This document shows, in pieces, positions 15,481-26,811 of a stretch of DNA of 64,000 nt; within the stretch, counting starts at the first letter, position 1; every line of letters starts with the position of its first letter. The notes under the pieces are model-generated. The model saw only the letters and a list, made by a program, of their open reading frames with translations, ran no database searches and was not told where the DNA came from. This stretch comes from Nocardioides carbamazepini (GTDB lineage: Bacteria; Actinomycetota; Actinomycetes; Propionibacteriales; Nocardioidaceae): NCBI RefSeq assembly GCF_024614185.1, contig NZ_JAHTLF010000023.1:1-64000 (forward strand). Direction: 5' to 3'. The position numbers and the translations under genes are program-made.

Positions 15481-17986
15481 GCTCAGCATCCCCGCGATGG
15501 GCCTGGTCGTGCTCGTCGGTGTGTCCGGCAGTGGCAAGTCGACCTTCGCCCGGGCGCACTTCAGGCCGACGGAGGTCGTGTCCAGCGACTTCTGCCGCGG
15601 GCTGGTCGCCGATGACGAGAACGACCAGGCGGCGACGCCCGACGCGTTCGACGTGCTCCACTACATCGTCGGCACGCGACTGCGCCGTGGCCTGCTCACC
15701 GTCGTCGACGCGACCAACGTCCAGCAGGCGGCGCGGGCCTCGCTGGTCCGGCTCGCGAAGAGCCACGACGTGATGGTCGACGCGATCGTGCTCGACGTGC
15801 CCGAGGCCCTCGCGGTCGAGTGCAACGAGAGCCGGCCCGACCGCACCTTCGGCAAGCACGTCGTCACGCGCCAGCACCGCGACCTCAAGCGGTCGCTGGG
15901 CCGGCTCCGCAAGGAGGGCTTCCGCCGCGTCCACGTGCTGCGCGGCACCGAGGAGGTCGCCGCGACGACGATCGTCCGGGAGCGCTCGTGGAACGACCGC
16001 CGCGACGTGTCCGGACCGTTCGACCTCATCGGCGACGTGCACGGCTGTGCGTCGGAGCTGCGGACCCTGCTGGGCGATCTCGGCTGGCAGCTCTCGTACG
16101 ACGCCACGGGCGCCGCGACGGGAGCGACCCACCCCGAGGGCCGGCAGGCGTTGTTCGTCGGCGACCTCGTCGACCGGGGACCGGACACGCCGGGCGTACT
16201 GCGGCTGGTGATGGGGATGGTCGCCGCCGGGACCGCCCTGTGCGTCTCGGGCAACCACGAGGCCAAGCTGGTCCGTGCCCTCAAGGGCGCCGACGTGAAG
16301 GTGACGCACGGACTGGCCGAGTCCCTCGAGCAGCTCGCGCGGGAGCCCGACGAGTTCCGGGCGCGGGCGCTGTCGTTCATGGACGGCCTGGTCAGCCACT
16401 ACGTCCTCGATGACGGCCGCCTCGTCGTCGCCCATGCCGGGCTGAAGGAGGCGTACCACGGCCGGGCGTCGGGACGCGTGCGGGCGTTCGCGCTCTACGG
16501 CGACACCACCGGCGAGACCGACGAGTACGGCCTGCCGGTGCGCTACCCGTGGGCCACGGAGTACCGCGGCGACGCGATGGTCGTCTACGGCCACACCCCG
16601 GTCCCTGCGTCGGTGTGGGTCAACAACACCATCTGCCTCGACACCGGCGTCGTCTTCGGCGGCGCCCTCACCGCGCTGCGCTACCCCGAGCGGGAGCTCG
16701 TGTCCGTGCCGGCCGAGCAGCAGTGGTACGAGCCGGTCCGGCCGCTGGCGCCCGCCGCCGGCGACCGGGAGCCGTCGGTCCTCGCCATCGACGACGTCGC
16801 CGGCACGCGCTGGATCGAGTCGCCGCACGCCGGCAAGGTCAAGGTGCCCGAGGAGAACGCCGCGGCCGCGCTGGAGGTGATGAGCCGGTTCGCGGTCGAC
16901 CCGCGCTGGCTGGTCTACCTGCCACCGACGATGTCGCCGGTGGCCACCTCGCGGGAGGAGGGCTTCTTGGAGCACCCCGCCCAGGCGTTCGACGAGTACG
17001 CCGGGTGGGGGGTCACCCACGTCGTGTGCGAGGAGAAGCACATGGGCTCGCGGGCGATCGCGGTCCTGGCGTGCGACCCTGCCGTGGCCGCGCGCCGGTT
17101 CGGCATCGGCGACGGCTCCTCGGGGGTCGTCCACACCCGCACCGGCCGGCCGTTCTTCGCCGACGCCGCCGTGGCCGACGAGCTGGTCGCCAGGCTCCGG
17201 GAGGCCGCGGCGCCGCTGTTCGCGTCGCTCGACACCGACTGGCTGGCGCTCGACTGCGAGCTGCTGCCCTGGTCGGCCAAGGCACTGGAGCTGATCAAGG
17301 ACCAGTACGCCGCCGTGGGTGCCGCCGCCCGCGAGGTGCTCCCGGCGGCCGCGGACGTGCTCGCCCGCGCCGCGGCCCGGGGGCTCGAGGTCGCGGCACT
17401 GGCCGAGCGCGTGCAGCGACGACAGGTCAACGCGGCGGCGTTCCGCGACGCCTATGCGTCGTACTGCCGACCGGCCGACGGCCTCGACGGCGTCACCGTC
17501 GCGCCGTTCCAGGTGCTGGCTGCCGAGGGGCGCGCGCTCGCGCACACCGAGCCGCACACCTGGCATCTCGACCGGCTTGCCGCGCTGGAGGGTGACCTGA
17601 TCACGCCGACCCGGCACCGCGTCGTCGACCTCTCCTCGCCGGCCGACCGGGAGGCGGCCACCCGGTGGTGGCTCGATCTCACCGCCGCGGGCGGTGAGGG
17701 CATGGTCGTGAAGCCGGCCCATCTCGTCGACAGTCGGGTGCAGCCGGGCCTGAAGGTCCGCGGCCGGGAGTACCTGCGGATCATCTACGGCCCCGACTAC
17801 ACCGACTCCCTCGACCTGCTGCGCCAGCGGCACCTCGGCAAGAAGCGGCAGCTCGCGCTGCGGGAGCACGGACTCGGCCTCGACGCACTCACGGCGTTCG
17901 TCGGCAACGAGCCGCTGTGGAAGGTGCACCAGGCGGTGTTCGCCGTGCTGGCGCTGGAGTCGGAGCCGGTCGACCCCCGGCTGTGA
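15473..17986 (+). CDS. pnkp: Polynucleotide kinase-phosphatase-ligase Pnkp (RNA repair)
   Basis: 837 aa, normal length. Three modules are visible. The 5'-kinase has P-loop 'GVSGSGKST' at residues 16-24. The 2',3'-phosphatase of the metallophosphoesterase type has 'GDVHGCASEL' near 187, 'GDLVDRGPDTPG', 'GNHEAK' and 'YGHTPV'. The ligase-like adenylyltransferase has 'EEKHMGSRAI' near 520, whose Lys is the AMP acceptor. The enzyme heals both ends of cut RNA and, with Hen1, seals them. All motifs look intact. ATG at 15473 lies inside the end of hen1, so expression is coupled. Confidence 0.96.
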   Translation: MPELSIPAMGLVVLVGVSGSGKSTFARAHFRPTEVVSSDFCRGLVADDENDQAATPDAFDVLHYIVGTRLRRGLLTVVDATNVQQAARASLVRLAKSHDVMVDAIVLDVPEALAVECNESRPDRTFGKHVVTRQHRDLKRSLGRLRKEGFRRVHVLRGTEEVAATTIVRERSWNDRRDVSGPFDLIGDVHGCASELRTLLGDLGWQLSYDATGAATGATHPEGRQALFVGDLVDRGPDTPGVLRLVMGMVAAGTALCVSGNHEAKLVRALKGADVKVTHGLAESLEQLAREPDEFRARALSFMDGLVSHYVLDDGRLVVAHAGLKEAYHGRASGRVRAFALYGDTTGETDEYGLPVRYPWATEYRGDAMVVYGHTPVPASVWVNNTICLDTGVVFGGALTALRYPERELVSVPAEQQWYEPVRPLAPAAGDREPSVLAIDDVAGTRWIESPHAGKVKVPEENAAAALEVMSRFAVDPRWLVYLPPTMSPVATSREEGFLEHPAQAFDEYAGWGVTHVVCEEKHMGSRAIAVLACDPAVAARRFGIGDGSSGVVHTRTGRPFFADAAVADELVARLREAAAPLFASLDTDWLALDCELLPWSAKALELIKDQYAAVGAAAREVLPAAADVLARAAARGLEVAALAERVQRRQVNAAAFRDAYASYCRPADGLDGVTVAPFQVLAAEGRALAHTEPHTWHLDRLAALEGDLITPTRHRVVDLSSPADREAATRWWLDLTAAGGEGMVVKPAHLVDSRVQPGLKVRGREYLRIIYGPDYTDSLDLLRQRHLGKKRQLALREHGLGLDALTAFVGNEPLWKVHQAVFAVLALESEPVDPRL

Positions 17987-18017
17987 CGGCGGCCGGCACG
18001 TCACCTCGCCGTCTCGA

Positions 18018-19580
18018 TCAGCTGATCGTGGGCAGCTCCTGCGCCGCGCCGAGCAGCGTGCGGAACGGGTCGCCGCGCTCGGCCAGCCGGTCCAGCACGG
18101 TCCGGATCGTCCAGCGATCGGGGCGCAGCCCGGGATCGTCCAGCTCGCCCCAGCCGATCGGCACCGAGACCGGTGCGCCGGCCGCGGCGCGCGGGGAGTA
18201 CGGCGCCACCAGGGTCTTGTTGACGGCGTTCTGGGTGTAGTCCAGCCGGGCCCGTCCGCCGCGGGCGCGGACCTCCCACTTCCAGCTCACCAGGTCGGGC
18301 ACCACCTTGCCGACGGTGCGGGAGAGCCGCTCCACCCACGCGCGGGTGTCGGTGAAGGTGGAGCCCGGCGCGACCGGGATCCAGATCTGGATGCCGGACC
18401 GTCCGGTCACCTTGGGCCGTGCCGTCACGCCGAGGTGGTCGAGTGCGGTGCGGTGCAGCCGCGCCAGGGTGAGCACCTCCTCCCAGGTCGTGCGCTCCCC
18501 GGGGTCGATGTCGACCAGGGCGTACGTCGGCTCGTCCGGTGCCTCGGCCCGGGAGGTCCACGGGTGCCACTCGAGGGCGCCGAAGCTCGCGGCCCAGACC
18601 AGTGCCGCCGGCTCGTCGGCGACGACGTACGTCGTGGTCTCGTCCGGATCGGCTGCCGGGTTGTCCCAGGCGCCGAGCCAGGCGGGGGCGTGCTCGGGGC
18701 GCTGCCGGTGCCAGAAGCCCTTGCCGGTGGCGCCGTCGGGGTAGCGGTGCAGGTTGAGAGGACGCCCCGCCAGGTAGGGGAGCGCGACCGGCGCGATCCG
18801 AGCGGTGTAGGCGAGGAGCTCCCGCTTGGTGACCGGCGGCTCGCCGGGGAAGAGCACCTTGTCGAGGTGGGTGAGCCTCAGCCGCCGGCCGAACACCTCC
18901 CAGGTGCCCTCCCGGTCGAGTGAGGCGAGCTCGTCGAGGGTCTCGTCCGGGAGCGGCTCCGGCAGCAGCGCCTCCTCGGCCTCGGCGGCAGGGGCCCCCG
19001 ACCGCCACCGGCGGTCCGGGTCCGCGGCGACGTCGTCGTTGGTGCGACCGGTCAGCACCGAGCGCGGATGGTCCTCGGGGTCCCAGCCGTCGACCGCGTG
19101 CGCGTCGTGCTTGTGCAGGAGCATCCACCGCTCGCGGTCCCCATCGGTGCCGGTCCGGACCAGCACGAGGCGGCCATGCAGCTTCTGTCCGTGCACCTCC
19201 GCGCGCAGCTCCCCGTCACGTACGGCGGCGCGCGGGTCCTCGGTCTTCACCGGCTCCCACGTCCCGGTGTCCCACACGATCACGTCGCCCCCGCCGTACT
19301 GCCCGGAGGGGATGACGCCCTCGAAGTGGAGGTACTCGACCGGGTGGTCCTCGACATGCATCGCGAGCCGCCGGACGCCCGGGTCGAGCGTCGGCCCCTT
19401 CGGCACCGCCCAGCTGACCAGGACGCCGTCGATCTCGAAGCGCAGGTCGTAGTGCAGCCGGCTCGCGCGATGACGCTGAACGACGAACCGGGCGCCGCCG
19501 GATGGCGGCGGCGCGCCGGCCGGCTCCGAGGTCCGCGTGAAGTCGCGCTTGCGTCGGTAGGTCGCCAGCAGGTCGCCCAT
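18018..19580 (-). CDS. LigD-like end-joining protein with PE and POL domains, no ligase
   Basis: 520 aa. The N-terminal ~200 residues form the 3'-phosphoesterase domain ('QRHRASRLHYDLRFEIDG', 'HFEGVIPSGQYGGGDVIVWD'). About 225-520 is the primase/polymerase domain ('LTHLDKVLFPGEP', 'YALVDIDPGERTTW', 'TGRSGIQIWIPV', 'DYTQNAVNKTLVAPYSPR'). The third LigD module, the ATP-dependent ligase, is absent, and no Ku gene is present in the window. It would trim and fill DNA ends for a ligase encoded elsewhere. The ATG at 19580 gives the conserved 'LLATYRRKRDFTRT' start; no strong ribosome site is seen. It is convergent with pnkp. Confidence 0.9.
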   Translation of the reverse strand: MGDLLATYRRKRDFTRTSEPAGAPPPSGGARFVVQRHRASRLHYDLRFEIDGVLVSWAVPKGPTLDPGVRRLAMHVEDHPVEYLHFEGVIPSGQYGGGDVIVWDTGTWEPVKTEDPRAAVRDGELRAEVHGQKLHGRLVLVRTGTDGDRERWMLLHKHDAHAVDGWDPEDHPRSVLTGRTNDDVAADPDRRWRSGAPAAEAEEALLPEPLPDETLDELASLDREGTWEVFGRRLRLTHLDKVLFPGEPPVTKRELLAYTARIAPVALPYLAGRPLNLHRYPDGATGKGFWHRQRPEHAPAWLGAWDNPAADPDETTTYVVADEPAALVWAASFGALEWHPWTSRAEAPDEPTYALVDIDPGERTTWEEVLTLARLHRTALDHLGVTARPKVTGRSGIQIWIPVAPGSTFTDTRAWVERLSRTVGKVVPDLVSWKWEVRARGGRARLDYTQNAVNKTLVAPYSPRAAAGAPVSVPIGWGELDDPGLRPDRWTIRTVLDRLAERGDPFRTLLGAAQELPTIS

Positions 19581-19624
19581 GGGCCATCGGTGCCCGCGAC
19601 CGGTCCGGCCATGCGGGAGGCGGC

Positions 19625-19694
19625 TGTAACTATCTGTTGTTGCCCCTACCGGGCCCGTAGACCGGGGCGGTAGTGGCAACAACAGGTAGTTACA
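19625..19694. repeat. 70-nt near-perfect hairpin with 27-nt arms
   Basis: Left arm 19625-19651 and right arm 19668-19694 pair over 27 positions with one T-G and one C-T mismatch; the loop is 16 nt. The arm begins TGTAACTA and includes CTGTTGTTGCC. It sits downstream of the cholesterol oxidase stop (19708, minus strand) and upstream of the LigD-like gene. No T-tract follows on either strand, so it could be a factor-assisted terminator, a roadblock or a mobile palindromic repeat. Confidence 0.75.
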
Positions 19695-19707
19695 CGTGTC
19701 GGCCGGC

Positions 19708-21393
<1,686 letters not shown>

Positions 21394-21426
21394 TCACTAC
21401 CTACTGGCGGGTAGTCTGCGGACGGC

Positions 21427-21993
21427 TCATCCCGCCTCGGCCGATTCGATCCGCGCGACGGCCACGCGGGCGACGCCGCTGAGCACGACCGGCTCGTCGC
21501 CGACCGCGACGTCTCCGGTCTCCAGCGTCGTGCCCGGAGCCAGCCGGACGGTGCCGTCGAGGACCACGAGCACCACCGTCCCCGAGGCAGGTACGACGAC
21601 CGGCGGCGCATCCTCGGCGAGGACCCGCACGTCCAGCGTGGCCCGCGCGACGCCCCGGCGGGTCATCACGTTGAGGTCGCGGGTCGGCTGCTCGACGGTG
21701 CACCGCACCGGCACGCCGCCGTCGAAGCCGAACGGCTCGTCGGGCCGCAGGACCTGCGTGTGGCCGGGCAGGTGCAGCGTCATCGCGGCGCCCTCGATGA
21801 GCACGATGATCCGGTCGATGCCCGGGAACGGCGAGAAGTCGCCGCTGCGCGCGACCTCGGCGAGGCTCACCCGCCAGCCGAAGTCGTCGGGATCCCCGCC
21901 GAGGGCGATCTCGGTGGTCATGCCCTGCCCGTTGCGCCACGGGACCCGCCGCAGGTCGCCGGCGCGCGTGATCGTCGTGCTCGTGGTGGTCAT
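21427..21993 (-). CDS. hutD: HutD-family protein
   Basis: 188 aa from ATG 21993, chosen because the family begins 'TITRAGDLRRVPWRNGQGMTTEIA'. Other HutD marks are 'GWRVSLAEVARSGDFSPFPGIDRIIVLIEG' and 'FGFDGGVPV'. HutD is a cupin-fold protein found with histidine-utilisation genes, where it is thought to limit pathway activity or sense ligand. No hut gene is nearby, so its role here is unclear. Confidence 0.8.
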   Translation of the reverse strand: MTTTSTTITRAGDLRRVPWRNGQGMTTEIALGGDPDDFGWRVSLAEVARSGDFSPFPGIDRIIVLIEGAAMTLHLPGHTQVLRPDEPFGFDGGVPVRCTVEQPTRDLNVMTRRGVARATLDVRVLAEDAPPVVVPASGTVVLVVLDGTVRLAPGTTLETGDVAVGDEPVVLSGVARVAVARIESAEAG

Positions 21994-22095
21994 CGTGTCC
22001 AGTGCACCCGATCGCGGACGCCGGCGGAACACCGGACGGGACCAGAGCGTCTGGCATCCCAGACATCGGCGGGATCGCCGGCCCGAGGGCGTGGG

Positions 22096-22536
22096 TCAGG
22101 CGATGGCCAGCTGTGCCCGGGTCGGGACGAACGGCGCGGCGAGCAGGCGCATCCCGGCCTCGCGCGGCGTCCGGTTGGCCTTGCGGCCGTTGCACGGGCC
22201 GCATGCGGCGACCGTGTTGAGCCAGGTCCAACCGCCGCCGCGGCTCTGCGGGAGCAGGTGGTCGATGGTCGAGGCGTGCCGGCCGCAGTAGGCGCAGCGG
22301 TGGCGGTCCCGCTTGAGCACGTTGGTCCGGGAGTACGCCGCCGGGCGGTACATCCACTTCGCCGCGACATAGCGGACCAGCCGGATCACCCGGGGCCAGG
22401 GGTGCGGCCCGATCATCCGGTCGTCGTGCGCCTCCTCGACGGTGGCGACCTCGCGGAACAGCATCCGCACGGCGTGCTGGAAGGTGACGGTCCCGAGGGG
22501 CTCGTAGGAGGCGTTGAGCAGCGTCACGGTCGTCAT
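22096..22536 (-). CDS. HNH endonuclease-family protein
   Basis: 146 aa. 'RHRCAYCGRHASTIDHLLPQSRGGGWTWLNTVAACGPCNGRKANRT' is a full zinc-supported HNH motif: two CxxC pairs and His-Asn-His. ATG 22536 lies 11 nt after GGAGG and is preferred to the GTG at 22548 that overlaps it. This small stand-alone type ('LLNASYEPLGTV' N-terminus) is common in actinobacteria as a chromosomal gene of unknown purpose and need not be a mobile-element gene. Confidence 0.85.
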   Translation of the reverse strand: MTTVTLLNASYEPLGTVTFQHAVRMLFREVATVEEAHDDRMIGPHPWPRVIRLVRYVAAKWMYRPAAYSRTNVLKRDRHRCAYCGRHASTIDHLLPQSRGGGWTWLNTVAACGPCNGRKANRTPREAGMRLLAAPFVPTRAQLAIA

Positions 22537-22740
22537 GGCCGCTGTCACCTCCTCCGGTCGCTTCGTCGTGCGGCGCCTGTCGGATATCTACAAGGTCCGC
22601 ATTTCCGTTCGGCCACGAAGGCATGAAGGACAGAAGACCTCTGCGCGAGGTCCGACGATCGAATGTACGTCGGCGCGCGCTCCGTCTCCACCGGTTTCCC
22701 CATTCCCGGCGTGCCCGGGAAGGCCGCACCGGGCGCACCC

Positions 22741-23883
22741 TCAGGGGAGGAACGGCGCGAGCTCCAGGGCGAGATGCAAGCGGAGCCGGTGGGTGCCGCG
22801 GGACAGGTCGTAGCCCGTGGCCCGCTCCACCTGACCGAGGCGGTGGTACACGGTCTGGCGATGGACGGCGAGCAGCGTCGCCGTACGCGAGGCGCTGCCG
22901 GCCTCGTCGAGCCAGACCCGCGCCGTGTGGAGGACGTCGGGGGTGGCCGTGGTGAGGAAGGCCCGCACCTGCGGGTCGATGACGGCCGCTGCGAGGTCGT
23001 CGTCGCGGGTCACGCCGAGCAGGGCGAGTGGGCCGAGGGACTCCCAGCGCACGACGGTCCCGGGCTCGGCGGTGCGGGCGACGCGCAGGCCGACCCGGGC
23101 GCCGCGGTGGGCGGCGGCCAGCGCGTCGATGCCGGCCACGGTGGGTCCGGTCGCGGCGCGGGTGACCCGGTCCAGGCTGTCGACGCGGCGGCCGAGGCCG
23201 AGGGCGCCGAGCAGGTCGGTGAGGCCGGCGGCGGGCTCGACGAGCGAGGCGCGGGTGACGGCGCAGGCCACGCCCGGGCTGGAGCGGACCCACACCACGC
23301 CGGGGCGCGAGGGACGGCTCGCGACCTGGTCGAGCAGCTCGGGGCGCTCGAGCAGCACGCAGGTGACGGGCTCGTGCAGGTCGAGGCCGCCGGCCTGGGC
23401 GAGGTCGGCCGCCGACTCCCGGGCCGCGAGCCGGCCGCCCTCGACCAGCTCGCGGAAGAGGGCGTCGCGGTGGGCCTGGCGGCGCTCGGCCACGTTGAGG
23501 AGCAGCGCCGCCGACTCGGCGATCCGGATCGCCTCCGGCCAGGTCGACTCGGCGATCCGGCCGTCCGGGTCGATGAGCCAGAAGTACCCGTGCACCCGGT
23601 CCAGGTGCCGGGCCGGGACGCAGAGCCGGGCGACGATCCCGAGCGCCTCGTCGGCGGGGGTGCGCAGCGGGCCGGGGGAGTCCTCGATGCCCTGGCCGCG
23701 GAACCACACGAGCACGTCCTCGGTGGAGCGTCGCTGCAGGATCGAGCGTTGCCGGATCGAGTCGATGACGTCGTCGCCGCGGTGGTCGGAGAAGCCGATC
23801 AGCCGGAAGTCCGGATCCTCGAGCGTGCACGGCGCGTCGGTCAGCCGGGCCATGTCCTCCACGAGGTCGTCGAGCGAGCTCAC
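22741..23883 (-). CDS. PucR-family regulator, probable activator of proline catabolism
   Basis: 380 aa. The C-terminal HTH ('DVLHTARVWLDEAGSASRTATLLAVHRQTVYHRLGQVERATGYDLS') is the PucR-type HTH_30; the N-terminal ~150 residues look like a ligand-sensing region ('LEDPDFRLIGFSDH'). It is divergent from pruB with 82 nt between. PucR-type proteins next to proline dehydrogenase genes in other actinobacteria activate them when proline is present. Two GACA-NN-TGTC sites lie between the genes. The proline link rests on context. Confidence 0.8.
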   Translation of the reverse strand: MSSLDDLVEDMARLTDAPCTLEDPDFRLIGFSDHRGDDVIDSIRQRSILQRRSTEDVLVWFRGQGIEDSPGPLRTPADEALGIVARLCVPARHLDRVHGYFWLIDPDGRIAESTWPEAIRIAESAALLLNVAERRQAHRDALFRELVEGGRLAARESAADLAQAGGLDLHEPVTCVLLERPELLDQVASRPSRPGVVWVRSSPGVACAVTRASLVEPAAGLTDLLGALGLGRRVDSLDRVTRAATGPTVAGIDALAAAHRGARVGLRVARTAEPGTVVRWESLGPLALLGVTRDDDLAAAVIDPQVRAFLTTATPDVLHTARVWLDEAGSASRTATLLAVHRQTVYHRLGQVERATGYDLSRGTHRLRLHLALELAPFLP

Positions 23884-23885
23884 CG

Positions 23886-23928
23886 GACAAGTGTCTCATC
23901 ATTGCCCGCAAATCCTGTGACAGATGTC
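23886..23928. promoter_or_regulatory. Paired GACA-NN-TGTC operators between pucR-type gene and pruB
   Basis: GACA-AG-TGTC (23886-23895) and GACA-GA-TGTC (23919-23928) are centred 33 bp apart, about three helical turns, and are extended outwards by CG on both sides in mirror fashion. They lie between the divergent starts and are the best candidates for binding of the PucR-type protein. Confidence 0.55.
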
Positions 23929-23953
23929 CGTTTCCCGTGAGCGGTGACGCTCC

Positions 23954-23959
23954 TAGCGT
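23954..23959 (+). promoter_or_regulatory. -10 box of leaderless pruB promoter
   Basis: TAGCGT is followed by exactly 6 nt and then the ATG of pruB at 23966. No Shine-Dalgarno sequence precedes the start. The transcript therefore probably begins at the A of ATG. Confidence 0.55.
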
Positions 23960-23965
23960 GGAGAC

Positions 23966-24913
23966 ATGCTCGACCAGGCACTCACCCGCACCTTGGGCCA
24001 CACCCTGAACCGCGCTTCGCGCAGCGCCCGTGCCCGCCGCGCGGTCGAGTCCCTCCCCCTCACCCGCAAGGTCGTCGACAGGTTCGTGCCCGGCGAGACC
24101 GCCGCCGACGCCGTCGACGCGACCCGTCGCCTGATCGCCACGGGCCGCACGGTCACCATCGACGTGCTCGGCGAGGACGTCCTCGACCTCGCCGGCGCCC
24201 GCGCGATGCGCGACGCGTACCTCGCCCTGCTGGCCGCGCTCGCCGAGGCGGACTGCGCCGCCGGTGCCGACGTCTCGCTCAAGCTCTCCGCGATGGGCCA
24301 GGCCCTGCCCGGCGGCACGACGATCGCCACCGACCACGCGGCCGAGATCGCCGCCGCGGCAGCCGCCCTCCGCTGCACGGTCACCCTCGACATGGAGGAC
24401 CACACCACCGTCGACTCGACGCTCGCGATCGGCACCGCCCTGCGCGCGTCGTACCCGTTCGTCGGCAACGTGCTGCAGACCAACCTCCGCCGTACCCCCG
24501 GCGACATCGCGGACCTCGACGGATCCGGTGCCCGGATCCGGCTGGTCAAGGGCGCCTACCGGGAACCCGAGGCGGTCGCCTTGCAGCGCAAGGCCGAGGT
24601 CGACCACGCCTACGAGCGCGCGATCGACGCGCTGATGACCTCCGACTGCTACCCGATGATCGCCACCCACGACCCGGCGATGCTCGACCGCGCGGTGGCG
24701 CAGGCACTCGGCGCCGGCCGCGGGGCGGACCGCTGGGAGGCGCAGATGCTGTACGGCGTGCGCCCCGAGCTCGAGCAGCGGATGGTCGACGGCGGGCACC
24801 GGATGCGTGTCTACCTCCCGTTCGGCACCGACTGGTACGGGTACTTCATGCGGCGGCTGGCCGAGCGCCCCGCCAATGTCGCCTTCTTCCTGCGCGCACT
24901 CGCGCACCGCTGA
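23966..24913 (+). CDS. pruB: Proline dehydrogenase
   Basis: 315 aa, the monofunctional size. It carries the PRODH barrel motifs 'DVSLKLSAMGQAL', 'VTLDMEDHTTVDSTL', 'GNVLQTNLRRTPGDI', 'RIRLVKGAYREP', 'CYPMIATHDPAM' and C-terminal 'RVYLPFGTDWYGYFMRRLAERPAN', including flavin- and substrate-binding residues. It oxidises proline to pyrroline-5-carboxylate with FAD and feeds electrons to quinones at the membrane. It is followed 26 nt later by pruA. Confidence 0.95.
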   Translation: MLDQALTRTLGHTLNRASRSARARRAVESLPLTRKVVDRFVPGETAADAVDATRRLIATGRTVTIDVLGEDVLDLAGARAMRDAYLALLAALAEADCAAGADVSLKLSAMGQALPGGTTIATDHAAEIAAAAAALRCTVTLDMEDHTTVDSTLAIGTALRASYPFVGNVLQTNLRRTPGDIADLDGSGARIRLVKGAYREPEAVALQRKAEVDHAYERAIDALMTSDCYPMIATHDPAMLDRAVAQALGAGRGADRWEAQMLYGVRPELEQRMVDGGHRMRVYLPFGTDWYGYFMRRLAERPANVAFFLRALAHR

Positions 24914-24939
24914 GCCCCTACCCCCCGAGAGGACCCGAC

Positions 24940-26577
<1,638 letters not shown>

Positions 26578-26588
26578 TCAGGTGGGGT

Positions 26589-26794
26589 TGAGTCGTCACA
26601 TCTGACCCGGTGAGTCGTCGCTTGTGACCCGGTGAGTCGTCGCTTGTGACCGCTTCAGTCGCCGCTTTCGGTCGTTGCCGGCGGCGAACGCCGAGGCTCA
26701 CGACCCGCCGCGAGGAAGCGACGACTCAAGCGGTCAGATCCGACGACTCAAGGGGTCAGATCCGACGACTCAAGCGGTCAGATGGGGCGACTCA
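26589..26794. repeat. Eight-copy 22-bp repeat array with exact dyad symmetry
   Basis: Four forward cores related to TGAGTCGTC start at 26589, 26611, 26633 and 26655 (last copy degenerate). Four inverted cores related to GACGACTCA start at 26720, 26742, 26764 and 26786. Spacing is exactly 22 bp within each half, and all four forward/inverted pairs share one centre at 26691/26692. TGACC recurs 10 bp after most forward cores and GGTCA before most inverted ones. The last unit abuts the -10 box of the gene at 26812. Confidence 0.9.
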
Positions 26795-26799
26795 ACGGG

Positions 26800-26805
26800 T
26801 ACGCT
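26800..26805 (+). promoter_or_regulatory. -10 box of leaderless promoter
   Basis: TACGCT lies exactly 6 nt before the GTG at 26812, and no ribosome-binding site is present. The adjacent 22-bp repeat array would occupy the -35 region. Confidence 0.5.
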
Positions 26806-26811
26806 GCCGAT

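Noticed and set aside
13357-15537. 726-aa minus-strand reading frame continuing upstream of the YjdF-like gene
   Set aside because: The part beyond 13968 lies antisense to hen1, is Arg/Val/Gly-rich shadow sequence, and a good ribosome site and ATG exist at 13968.
15452-18004. 850-aa minus-strand reading frame
   Set aside because: Exact antisense of pnkp, whose catalytic motifs are unmistakable; the antisense protein is typical high-GC shadow sequence.
26589-26794. CRISPR array
   Set aside because: Repeat period is only 22 bp, there are no unique spacers, and half the units are inverted. No cas gene is nearby.
26589-26794. Plasmid-type iteron replication origin
   Set aside because: No Rep gene or AT-rich melting region is close; the inverted layout and promoter position favour regulation.
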